Shown here: positions 22,435 through 31,970 of the stretch, piece by piece
Layout of the letters: each line of letters opens with the position of its first letter
Numbering within the stretch: position 1 is the stretch's first letter
NCBI GenBank assembly: GCA_030765065.1
Contig: CM060978.1
Location: forward strand, 54,030,421-54,094,420
Direction of reading: 5' to 3'
DNA: 64,000 nt
From: Deroplatys truncata
Taxonomy: Eukaryota > Arthropoda > Insecta > Mantodea > Mantidae
The notes under the pieces: generated by a model
What the model was told of the DNA's origin: nothing
The model's database searches: none
What the model saw: only the letters and a program-made list of their open reading frames with translations
Translations under genes and position numbers: made by a program

Positions 22435-22565
22435 AAACCCTCATGTGTTGCATTCACATTAATTTCTCTCTCATTCTTCGACAAAATATTTTTACTAAAG
22501 GTTATTCCTCTATCTGCTTCAGGTTAATTTAGATAAATATTTGCAGAAATTATTTTACTACACTT
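22435..22565 (-). mobile_element. H-B T-end fragment
   Basis: 'catgtgttgcattcacat' followed by 'ctttactaaaggttattcctctatctgcttcag' and 'tttgcagaaattattttactacac', the first ~130 bp of H-B in minus orientation. Confidence 0.65.
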
Positions 22566-22880
22566 CAGAATGTCCCAGGTTCAAATTCTATCTAACCAAA
22601 CTGACCGAAGTTTTTTTCGCGGTTTTCTTCGGTCGCTAGGAGAACGTTGGGTTGTATAATTTGATCCACGAATTTTCCTATCACCACTTTCATCACATTT
22701 AATTTCCTTTTTCTTCACTGCCATACAAGAAACTGCGCTGATCACCCATACCGGATATGCTATGATCCAGAGTTTGCTTGCTCCTCGACAGGTTACTGAC
22801 CAAGGTATTGCACTGCATGTCCTTGGGGGGGGGTGTAAGTCCTACAAAGAAGAGAATAATCAGTTAAAGAAGAAGGGGGT
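22566..22880 (+). mobile_element. SINE-1 copy, diverged
   Basis: Retains the B-box region (ccaggttcaaattc), 'ctgcgctgatcacccata', 'gctcctcgacagg', 'tgtaagtcctaca' and an aaagaagaaggg tail. The middle is replaced by unrelated sequence. Much older than the other copies. Confidence 0.7.
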
Positions 22881-22974
22881 TGTAGGTACAATGAGAATAC
22901 AGTAGATTAAAGGGACAGTCAATTCTTTTAAAAGCGTGTCGTTAAGCGATGCTTGCTCTTCGCATGACAACTAG

Positions 22975-23060
22975 AAAAATCTAATGTAATACATTCACAT
23001 GACTTTCTATCCTCTATCGTTTACTAGTGGGTATGCAAACTAGTCTTAGTAAAGTTTATT
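22975..23060 (-). mobile_element. H-B T-end fragment cut by H-A
   Basis: 'tctaatgtaatacattcacatgactttc' through 'tagtcttagtaaagtttatt', where H-A begins at the same relative position as at 4070. Confidence 0.75.
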
Positions 23061-23601
23061 ACTTTGTCTACTACGTATAGTAAGTAGGGGAAGTATTGTA
23101 TTCCACCCAAAAATTCGATACCGAGATTTCAAATGAAATGTATATCTCGAATTTTCTGCGAATGTCTCCAAAAGTATTCTTCATTCTGAACGACTTTTGC
23201 ATAACTGGTAAGCCATAAGAGATAGACAACATTTTACTACACAAAAAATGTAGATCGCGTTAAAATGCACAATTTATGTCATATACATTTTTTTTGTTGT
23301 TGAGTGAACCATTTTCGAGATATTGCTTGTTATTCCCTTAAATTTTCCAACAGTTATACTTTTTCTCAAATTCGTTATTCATTTTTTTGTCCTGGTAATG
23401 CAAAGAGAATGAAATGCTGCACATAGCAAGCAGGTCTTAAAATATTTGACTATCGCTTAAAGCCTACCAATTCCCCTTGCATCTACAAGAAAGTTAGCAA
23501 TAAGATTAACATCTCGATTAACATGAAGCATATGGAGAATAAGCGTTTGTAAAAATAGTTGTACAAGAGTAGAGAAAGTCATGTGAGTGTAACACATCAG
23601 A
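23061..23601 (+). mobile_element. H-A copy with deletion of the microsatellite region
   Basis: H end through 'gataccgagatttc' joins directly to 'aaatgaaatgtatatctcg', removing about 290 bp including the GT tract. T end intact. Confidence 0.9.
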
Positions 23602-24067
23602 TTTTTCTTTATCTTTGACTACCTAAAAATTGGTTCTAAGCATTTTGGTTAAAATACTATATCTGTAAGATATTTCTATGTCTATGAAGTCCTCTTTATT
23701 TCAAATGACTTTTGTATAACCAGTAAACTGCAAGTGATAGATAAAATGTTACTGCACAAAACACGTAGATCTCAAAGTACAGAATTTATGTCAAATAAAA
23801 TTTTTAACCATTTCCTAAATAGCCGTTATTATTGTTTTGAACGCTTAAATTGTTTTGAATTGTTCAATACCTTGTCATTCTTTAAAGTGCTGTCGCTATT
23901 CAGTTGTTTCTCGCTATTCCTGGAACGAGGATGGATTTTTAAGACTAGCACATAGCGACTAGTTTTCAAATATCGATTCTGTTACCTCGGTCCGTGCGTG
24001 CTCCGAAATTTATTAATAAATTTATTAATTATTTCCGCAAAGGATAAACTGGATTTAAGTTCAAGTA
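23602..24067 (+). mobile_element. H-B copy interrupted by palindromic mariner
   Basis: H-B interior in plus order from 'ctacctaaaaattggttctaagc' to 'ggataaactggatttaagttc'; resumes after 25084 and ends near 25180 with a degraded T end (gtcatatgaatgtaacag). Confidence 0.7.
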
Positions 24068-24165
24068 CGAGGCTCGTCCAATAAGTAAGCTTTCCTTTTT
24101 CATAAAAAATATTACACTCACTAGATCATTTGAATTAATTTTATTTATATTGTACAATCCTTCTG

Positions 24166-24447
24166 TTACTTGTATACATAGTCAACGTGTTTTTCCAAGC
24201 ATTTTTGGGAACGCGACACAAGTTTTTCTAAGCCAGTGTTGTACCAAGTCGGGTCCTGTGTTCGCAACCACTTGTTCACTGATTTGACTTCATCATCGGT
24301 GTTAAAAGTGCTTACCTTTGCGTTGTAGGAACATGTGAAAATCACTTGGGACAAGCTCCGGTGAATACGGAGGATACGAGAAAACTTCCAAGTTGAATCT
24401 TGACCCAGGCGGAGCTCAGAAGATTCAACAGGGAAGTTTTCTCGCAT
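24166..24447 (-). pseudogene. Mariner transposase C-terminus, left arm
   Basis: The minus-strand frame ends with FNTDDEVKSVNKWLRTQDP, WYNTGLEKL and QKCLEKHVDYVYK, the C-terminal segment of mariner-type transposases. The final ~90 residues of a protein normally about 345 long; DD34D catalytic residues are absent. Its upstream portion is antisense to its own copy because of the palindrome. Confidence 0.85.
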
Positions 24448-24560
24448 CCTCCATATTCACCAGATTTTTTCCCACGTGATTTTCACATGTTCCGCTGGCT
24501 CAAAGGTCATCATGGAGGTAAGCACTTTAACACCGTGACGAAGATGAATGACAAGTGAAC
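24440..24560 (+). pseudogene. Mariner transposase fragment, inner left
   Basis: Reads DFHMFRWLKGHHGGKHFN before losing frame: the segment after the third catalytic Asp of mariner transposases. Its inverted partner lies at about 24590-24710 on the minus strand. Confidence 0.8.
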
Positions 24561-24795
24561 CAGAAGTCGAGTCCTGTGTCGCAACCAGCTGTTCACTTCT
24601 GATTCATCTTCGTCACGTGTTAAAGTGCTTACCTCCATGATGACCTTTGAGTCAGGGGAACATGTGAAAATCACTTGGGAAAAGATCTGGTGAATATATA
24701 GGATACGAGAAAACTTCCCGGTTGAATCTTCTGAGCTCCGCCTGGGTCAAGATTCAACTTGGAAGTTTTCTCGTATCCTCCGTATTCACCGGAGC

Positions 24796-24984
24796 TTGCC
24801 CCAAGTGATTTTCACATGTTCCTACAACTCACAGGTAAGCACTTTTAACACCGATGATGAAGTCAAATCAGTTAACAGCTGTTTGCGAGCACAGGACCCA
24901 ACCTGGTACAGCACTGGCTTGGAAAAACTTGCGCCACGTCCTCAAAAATGCTTGGAAAAACACGTTGACTATGTAGAAAAGTAA
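24796..24984 (+). pseudogene. Mariner transposase C-terminus, right arm
   Basis: Reads FNTDDEVKSVNSCLRAQDP, WYSTGLEKLAP and QKCLEKHVDYVEK, then stops. It is the inverted duplicate of the left-arm fragment with a modest number of substitutions, so the arms have drifted since the palindrome formed. Confidence 0.85.
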
Positions 24985-25084
24985 CAGAAGGATTGTACAA
25001 TATAAATAAAATTAATTCAAATGATCTAGTGAGTGTAATTTTTTTTTAAAAATAGGAAAACTTACTTATTGGATGCCCCTCGTA

Positions 25085-25180
25085 TATAGAAAAATTAACT
25101 TTAAAAGAATATTTTGAAGTATGAAAGTAAAGGATAGCAGGTTAAGTAAGTCATATGAATGTAACAGACCATAAAATATA
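25085..25180 (+). mobile_element. H-B copy, 3' remainder
   Basis: Resumes the interrupted H-B copy (aaaattaactttaaaagaat...) and ends in a degraded 'gtcatatgaatgtaacag' T end. Confidence 0.55.
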
Positions 25181-25888
25181 TATTCTTTTAAAAATTTAAT
25201 AGCCCCGCACTTGAATATCTAATATATTTTGAAGCTGAACGCGCCCGGTTGTGATCCTATGCCAGTTTATTGTCACTTCTTTAACTCTTGCTTTATTCTC
25301 TGCATGTACTTTATTGCCATGACAGTGACCTCAAAACTTTACAGTGTAATTCTTGTTATACCGAGGTTGCAGAGGTTAAAGAACACCTATTCGTCTCCCA
25401 CGTTTCAAGGCGCAAACCAACCATAAAGCATTCCTTCAATACCCCGTTAGGGTCATGGAACTTCTCTCAGCCTTTGTTGTTTTGCTGGTATTTCAGTATG
25501 CTTGACAGAACACTGGTTTTTGTATCAGCTTTACCCCATGTTGTTTTCTGGAACATCCGTTTTATTTTAGATCCCAGAAATATAAAGACCGTATGTATAA
25601 GTATTACACCAAATTTTCTGAAGTATCTTCAGATTCAGCATTGAAGATGAACACTTTTTCAATAACTTCCACTGTTTTCTATACCTATTTTCTAAGTGTT
25701 TAATGTTAATCATGACTATTTCACTAAAGTTGGGCAAATGGAGATAGAAGCGATCTACATTTGAGATAATCGCTGTTGACTATCCTGGCAGTTTTATCGT
25801 TTTAAATTTATCGCTCTCATTTTATCATCTCGAAGTGCACTTAATGTGGGATTCATTGGAATGCAATGGCTTAGGAATATTGCATATA
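25181..25888 (+). other. Low-copy stretch with possible decayed zinc-finger frame
   Basis: Frame 25288-25644 includes LQCNSCYTEVAEVKEHLFVSH, a C-x2-C then H-x4-H arrangement with a spacer three residues shorter than a classic C2H2 finger. The rest is hydrophobic and unrecognised, without a clear start. It could be a fragment of a zinc-finger exon or chance. Confidence 0.25.
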
Positions 25889-26163
25889 CAGGGTGGACCA
25901 TTTAAGTTGAGATCGTAAAATATCTCCAAACCTAAGCGTTGTAGAAAGAAATGTCTTTGATAAAAATTGCTTGATATTATGGAGGAAATTAAATGCCATT
26001 AGTGGTGTTTTGTTTGGAGGACGTTATGATAGCTATTTTAGGGTCAAATAGCTTTTAAACAGGCAACCTACATTTAGAGTCTAATTAAATTGATCCTAAA
26101 ATGTCCATCACGACGCTTAGTTTTGGAAATATTGTACAATCTCAACTTAAGTGATCTATCCTG
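25889..26163. mobile_element. Small TA-inserted MITE
   Basis: 275 bp, TA on both sides, inverted ends CAGGGTGGACCATTTAAGTT and CAGGATAGATCACTTAAGTT extending imperfectly about 50 bp. No coding sequence. Other pieces at 14265 and 46363. TA target and CAGGG-type ends fit a Tc1/mariner-superfamily derivative. Confidence 0.8.
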
Positions 26164-26199
26164 TACATTTTCCACACACGCGCACACACATTACATGTG

Positions 26200-26674
26200 T
26201 AGGGTTATTAAAAAAGAAGGAAAAGATTTTAAATATTCATTTCTAATGAACAATAGCTAACAGAGGAAAGTTCAAAGTTTTAATCCCGCGCCTATTAATT
26301 CCATTCAGTGCTTACAGTGGCGCTGGGTTTGTTTACAAGAAAATGGCGACGCCACAGAAAAAGTCGTTTGTGTGCTGCCGTATGCAAAGAGTGAATCCAT
26401 TGTTTCATTGCAGCGTGCATTTCGATTTAGGTTCAACAAAGAGCCGCCTCCTCATAAAATAATTTACAATTGATACAATAAAATCGTTGAAGTTGATTGT
26501 ATGCAAAGGAAAAAACACTGGTCGTCCTCGAATAACAAATTTTACTCATTTTGAATGCGTAAAACAAAATTACGAACTTTCCTCTATCCAGTAATGCATC
26601 ACATGTGTCGCTATCTATAGTCGTTGATTGGAAATAAATATTTAAAGTGTGATCCTACTTTTTGATTAACCCTG
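26200..26674. mobile_element. Internally deleted mariner-type element
   Basis: Ends AGGGTTATTAAAAAAG and (inverted) AGGGTTAATCAAAAAG, with a second matching block (tttaaatattcattt / tttaaatatttattt). It encloses a transposase N-terminal relic and a short remnant further in. TA follows the right end (26675-26676); the left terminus is mutated. Confidence 0.65.
26343..26570 (+). pseudogene. Transposase N-terminal (HTH) relic
   Basis: From ATG at 26343: MATPQKKSFVCC, then, after a frame change, QRAFRFRFNKEPPPHK, then CKGK and TGRPR(I/V)T, and VKQNYEL. This is the order of the N-terminal DNA-binding part of the arthropod mariner-type (DDE_3) transposases that begin MATPQ. Several frameshifts. 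The catalytic half is deleted; a related C-terminus occurs in the 56405 palindrome. Confidence 0.65.
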
Positions 26675-26689
26675 TATATGGAGAAGGAG

Positions 26690-26861
26690 AGAAGCAACTA
26701 CTAAAGGTTTTTGGAAAGAGGTAAAATTAAAATTTGAAGGTATAGAAAAACAAAACCTGATCACTGGTTAAACAGAAAAGAGATAATTGTATATAATGTT
26801 AAGTTGAGATGTTCATGGGATAAAGAGAAATACATTGATAAAGTAAACAAGGAGGAAGGAT
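26690..26861 (+). pseudogene. LINE ORF2 C-terminal fragment, left of insertion
   Basis: Reading with frame changes: FWKEVKLKFEGIEKQN, then EKYIDKVNKEEGLKR. Similar phrasing resumes at 27265, across the tRNA-like insertion. Confidence 0.45.
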
Positions 26862-27225
26862 TGAAAAGGTAAAATCAGATTGAAAAATTCAATGCCGTAG
26901 CCGGGATTTAAACCACGGATGTTCTGGTTTCCGTCCGAGTGCTCTAACTAACTGAGCCACCATGGCATTTTTCCCCGGTAAACCACAAGGAGATCTCAAA
27001 TTCAGTTTGGGATAATATACCCCAATGGCAATTTACAATGTAGTAAGTACTCTTAAGTCCCGTCCTTCATAGTTTTACCAACTATTAGGTCAATTAATGA
27101 AATGCAAGCCAGTTGGGGAATTTAATGTCACGTCAGGCACGTTGCCAGGTAGCTCAATTGGTTAGAGCACCCGGCAGAATCCTATGGCATTGTATTTTTC
27201 AGTCTGATTCTACCTTTTCAACCTT
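26862..27225. mobile_element. Inverted-repeat element with two opposed tRNA-like heads
   Basis: Ends GGATTGAAAAGGTAAAATCA and (inverted) GGTTGAAAAGGTAGAATCA are followed by matching 'tgaaaaat-caatgcc'. Next to the left end, on the minus strand, is gccatggtggctcagttagt...gtttaaatcccgg; next to the right end, on the plus strand, is gttgccaggtagctcaattggttagagcac. It is a non-coding element with Pol III-like sequence facing inward from both ends. Fragments at 13155 and 17676. Confidence 0.65.
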
Positions 27226-27411
27226 GTTCTACACATGGCTTGTACGACAGAACAATTAATTACCAAGGAGGAAAGGTTCAAATCATGGGCAAGAACTGAA
27301 GTATGGAAGCTAACAGATCAGAAAAATGGTTTTGTACAGAGACAGTGTCCATTATGTGGAGGGGAGGAAGATCAAGAGCACATAATGTTTGACTGTTAGG
27401 TAACTAAAAAA
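27226..27411 (+). pseudogene. LINE ORF2 C-terminal fragment with Cys-His motif
   Basis: Reads KEERFKSWARTEVWKLTDQ then CPLCGGEEDQEHIMFDC and a stop at about 27397. The C-x2-C...H...C arrangement is the usual last motif of many LINE ORF2 proteins. The 5' portion and RT are not adjacent. Confidence 0.65.
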
Positions 27412-27423
27412 AACAAAAAATTC

Positions 27424-28230
27424 TAATTCTCTACTCTTGTACAAACTATTTTTACAAACGCTTATTCTCCATATGCTTCATGAGATATCGAGATGTTGAT
27501 CTTATTGCTAATTTTCTTGTAGATGCAAGGGGAATTGGTAGGTATTTTAAGAACTGGTTTCTATGTGGAGTATTCCATTCTCTTTGTATTACCAGGAAAA
27601 AAATGAATAAGGAATTCCCATTTGAGAAAAAGTATAAATAATGGAAAATTTAAGGGAATAACAAGCAATATCTCGAACATGGTTCACTCAACAACAAAAA
27701 TGTATATGACATAAATTTTGTATTTTAACGCGATCTATATTTTTTGTGTAGTAAAATTTTGTCTATCTCTTACGGTTTACCAGTTATGCAAAAGTCGTTC
27801 ACAATGAAGAATACTTTTGGAGACATTCCCAGAAAATTCGAGATGTACATTTCATTTGTTATGAAAATATCTTAAAGATATGATGTTTTAATCAAAATCG
27901 TTAGAGCCATTTTTGAGAGAATTAAATTTTTCGAAGAATGTTCCATGTAAAGGGTAATTTGGGGCGAGGGGATTTTCTTGAAAACTTTCGTGTCGCATCT
28001 CTGGAAGATACTAAACATAAATAGCAAGTTTGGTGTTTATCTGACTGTTCGTTTCTGAGTTATGCTGTTCAGAGACACACACATACACACAGACACACAC
28101 GGACATGTTTCCAAAAATGCTTTTTTTGGATTCAGGGGGCCTCAAAACGTATATTTCCAGTGAAATCTCGCTATCGAATTTTTGGGTGGAATACAATACT
28201 TTCCTACTTACTATACGTAGTAGAGAAAGT
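27424..28230 (-). mobile_element. H-A copy, T hairpin lost
   Basis: Starts at the subterminal repeat region (ttctctactcttgtac), full interior, ends with an intact H end. Confidence 0.9.
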
Positions 28231-29770
28231 AAAAACAAGGAAGGGGTCTGAGAAAGAAGACCAGTTAAAAACACAAGATTTATAGCATAAAGTAAAAGCA
28301 TGGGTCAGCATTTGTATAATGATAAAATACGTGGAAATGAACTGAGAAGAGAGAGAAAGTTTCGTTATCGGTAGTAATCTTTAGTTATTAAATTTGTATG
28401 AATTGTAGCAATTGCCTTCGAATGCATTTCAGTAAACAAACCAATTATAATTTCTTCTTGGCGCTTTACCAAACAAATAAAAATAATACTTAGTGCACTA
28501 AGAGTGAATTAATGGGACTACAAACATTTTTATCTTATCCTTTTTACTGTTAAAGGAAATTAAAATGACGTTCTGGACGTTCATAGATATAACTGAAGGA
28601 AATAGTAAAACAGATACAACCCCAGTTCCAAAATATATACAGTGACTCCAGAAAATATTCGTCTCTATTTTAGGAAATTCTTCTAACCACCAATTTGTAA
28701 TAATTTGTTATTTTTAAGCGCTGTGCTTTTCAATTGCTTCTCGCAATTTCATAAAAACAGTATGGAATTTCTAAGCAAGCATTTAGCGACCCGGTTTTTA
28801 AGCACTGATGCCGTAATTATTGACAGTATGGCATAAATAATTAAATAAAGAACAGTAAAATAGAGAAATAATTGTAATAAATAATTTCCGTATATTAAAT
28901 CAATGTATTATGTAATAAGCTCGAGTTGAAAAGGAGGAAATGGTAATTAGCGAGCAAAGTCATTAGTAATAGCTAAGGAGCGAACGCGTTAGTATAAAGA
29001 TTCCTAGGATGCAGTTAAGGTTATAAGTTCAGTACGTTTGTAGTCACGTGGGCAGAAAGACTGTAAAAGAGAAAGGGAATGAAATTCTGAGATTCGGGGA
29101 GGCACCGCTTAGTAATTGTCACATACGCATACTTAAAGAGTTTTGAGACTGGAACGCATATGAAGGAACCTTGGTGGGGTAGTTCTAAGGTTATTTTCTT
29201 CGTGTACAGTCTTTTACGGTGCTCGCAGTTCGCAGCGCCTAAGTCCGCGTTGGGTTATTAGTTACTAAGCGGTAGCCGCGAGGCGTTTTTCTGGTAAGTA
29301 TTTTAGCAACTCACGGCAAGTTACGATTCTAGTTTCTTTTATTGCGTAAACTGTTATTTCAAATCGTAAAATTGATATTGTAGAAGTTAGTAGACACAAT
29401 AAGCCAATTGTTATAGTTTCAAGTGCTACGATTCAAAACCAGTTCATTTTTTATCTTCAAATGGTCGGTAACTCGCTTCAACAGCTCAAGTATTCGGTCA
29501 CATTAAATTTCTTAGTCAATTTAAACTGGTGTTACCCTTTCACACCCGCTCATGCGTACTCTGAGAGAAAGATCTCATAGCCAATCACTGTAGCAGCCGG
29601 GAGCAGAATCAACATCAGATATTGGAGACGATGTTAATAGGTGACACCAGCGTTTCTCGTCAACATCTAACTATCGATTCGGTTATCTATCTCTCTTGTA
29701 CCTTCAACGAAATGTATATTGAAACTATTTCTGTAAAGCTTCATCTAGAAAACATGATGTAGATAGAAAA
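28231..29770. other. Low-copy region with small H-B fragments
   Basis: 28690-28805 and 29685-29770 resemble H-B blocks. The remainder has CpG-containing, GC-richer sequence (29140-29300), unlike the repeats. No protein domain seen. See the promoter-like site within. Confidence 0.4.
28990..29300 (+). promoter_or_regulatory. Promoter-like segment with splice-donor-like site
   Basis: TATAAAGA near 28994, an arthropod-type initiator TCAGTA near 29029, and a CTG|GTAAGTATT donor consensus near 29293 in CpG-rich sequence. This order could be a first non-coding exon of a host gene, or the U3/R of an unrecognised LTR. No downstream exon is visible. Confidence 0.25.
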
Positions 29771-29773
29771 AAA

Positions 29774-30655
29774 TCTGATGTGTTACACTCACATGACTTT
29801 CTCTACTCTTGTACAAACTATTTTTACAAACGCTTATTCTCCATCTACTTCATGTTAATCGAGATAAACATTTGCAGACTATCTTATTGCTAATTTTCTT
29901 GCAGATGTAAGGGGAAAATATATTTACAAGGGCAATATAGAAATACAGTAGCCTTTAAGCACATACATATCTCTTAATACCTGGTTGCTAGGTGCAGCAC
30001 TATTCCCTTTGCCACAGATTAATACTCTTTGCATATCCAAAACAAAAAAATGAATAACGAATTCCCATTTAAGAATATAAATATTGAAACATTTAAGGGA
30101 ATAACAAGCAATATCTCGAAAATGGTTCACTCAACAACAAAAAATGTATATGACATAAATTATGTATTTTATCGGATCTACATTTTTGTGTAGTAAAATT
30201 TTGTCTATCTCTTATGGTTTACCAGTTATGCAAAAGTCGTTCACAATGAAGAATACTTTTGGAGAAATTCCCAGAAAATTCAAGATATACATTTTATTTG
30301 TCATGAAAATATCTTAAACATAGGATATTTTAATTAAAATCGTTAGAGCCATTTTTGAGAAAATTAAAATTTTCGAAAAATCTTCCATGTAAAGGGTAAT
30401 CTGAGGTGGGGGATTTTCTTGAAAACCTTCGTGTCGCATCTCTGGAAGATACTAAACTTAAATACCAAGTTTGGTGTTTATCCGACTGTTCGTTTCTGAG
30501 TTATACTGTTCACAGACACACACACGGACATGTTTCCAAAAATGCTTTTTTTGGATTCAGGGGTCTCAAAACATGTATTTCCGGTGAAATCTCGGTATCG
30601 AATTTTTGGGTGGAATACAATACTTCCCCTACTTACTATACGTAGTAGAGAAAGT
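29774..30655 (-). mobile_element. H-A copy, full length
   Basis: TCTGATGTGTTACACTCACA start, ends ACGTAGTAGAGAAAGT; T/A runs on both sides. AC tract is short (cacagacacacacacgg). Confidence 0.92.
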
Positions 30656-31647
30656 AATAAACAATAGTAGTGCATAAGATTGTTTTGAGAGTTACCTAAG
30701 GTTACAGAAAGTTGGACTGAAACTATCTAATAGAAGTGGCGTTACTGATGAGAAAATGCTGAAATTCCAGTAATAATTTCCTCATAATAGTAAATAGTTT
30801 TTGGGTCGAGAGTACCCCAATCGGAATCAACAGGAAATTTGAACGTTAGGAATCAATAACCGCCAGCTCCTTCCTGCTGACCTCACGTCACGCCGTTACT
30901 TCTTTGTCGCAAGAGGTGAAAGGTCAGTTAGATTCAAAGGCAAGATTAAACAGCTGCAAATCAAGAGGGAGGACAAAAGAACATTAATATGTTTATCGTC
31001 TCTTGTCCCTTGCATTTTACAAACTAATAAAATACAAGGAAGGTTGTTCACCTTAATCAGGCAAATCGTTTTGTCATTAATCCTATAACGACTTTGACAC
31101 TGACATCAAGATGCAAATGTTTTTGTTCCAGTACAAGAATTCCAACGAGTCTCCCTAGAGGTAGTACGATGACCCCCAGTTGCATGCGTATATGTGCGAG
31201 ACAACCTCAGAGGTCATTCATTACATTTATGGTCTTAAATTATTGTCTGTGACGTATGCGTGCCTCTTGGGTAATATCATACTGAATTATTCCCATAATA
31301 ATATAATGAGATCTCCACAATTATCTTCAGAGTATCTGTATTTCGAACTATATTTATTTTAACTATTTTAGGACTAAAAGAAAAAAGCCTCTGTCAAGAC
31401 TCTGTTTGATCTTTACTTAAATAAAATAAGAGGAATGAAGAAAAAAATATGTGCCAAAGTGAAAAGCAGTAAGCAATAATAATACGAATACCACATTATT
31501 TGCAGACAACCAAATATTGAAAGATAACGTCTATGAATTACATGAATCAGTTAATACTTTAAATGAGACTATAAAGGCTATAATATGGAAATGCCTTGTA
31601 AAAAGACTAAGCCATACCAAGAAAGACAAATTGAAAATAAAGATCGT
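30656..31647. other. Low-copy region
   Basis: No recognisable repeat end or domain. The frame 31180-31362 has no motif. Confidence 0.3.
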
Positions 31648-31728
31648 GATTGAAGACTGAAAATTTTTTTTTCGAAAAGTGTTCCGTGTAAAGAGTAATC
31701 TGGGGTAGGGGATTTTCTTGAAAACACA
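31648..31728 (-). mobile_element. Short H-A fragment
   Basis: 'cgaaaagtgttccgtgtaaa' and 'ggggtaggggattttcttgaaaa', an 80-bp interior block without ends. Confidence 0.6.
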
Positions 31729-31861
31729 GTCGAACCAATATACCAGATAAATCAACCTCTCCTATGTTTCCGAAGTTATGCGGCCTCTGAAAACATCGCC
31801 CCTTTTGCCTCTCCCCCCAAAAAAGCCTGCTGTGTTTCATTGACGTGACATTAACCATTCC

Positions 31862-31970
31862 TACTAGCTAATCTACAAAGGTTTGTTTTTCTACCTACTT
31901 TGTGTAAATCGAGGTAAACATTTGCGGACATAGTTTTACACATTTTGTTGAGGTATAAGGAGACTCCCTT
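31862..31970 (-). mobile_element. Short H-B fragment
   Basis: 'caaaggtttgtttttctacctactttg', 'tcgaggtaaacatttgcgg' and 'tacacattttgttgaggta' are T-end-proximal H-B blocks. Confidence 0.5.

Larger units (their letters stand above)
24068..25082. mobile_element. Palindromic mariner derivative
   Basis: A 1,015-bp element flanked by TA (24066-24067, 25083-25084), with inverted ends CGAGGCTCGTCCAATAAG and CGAGGGGCATCCAATAAG (about 28 bp, few mismatches). The whole is an inverted repeat of two ~500-bp arms centred near 24575. Each arm contains a further inverted repeat, centred near 24413 and 24740, with an 18-bp loop (gacccaggcggagctcag and its complement). All four quarters are 3'-proximal mariner transposase sequence. 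Neither the catalytic N-terminal part nor a complete gene is present. Confidence 0.88.
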
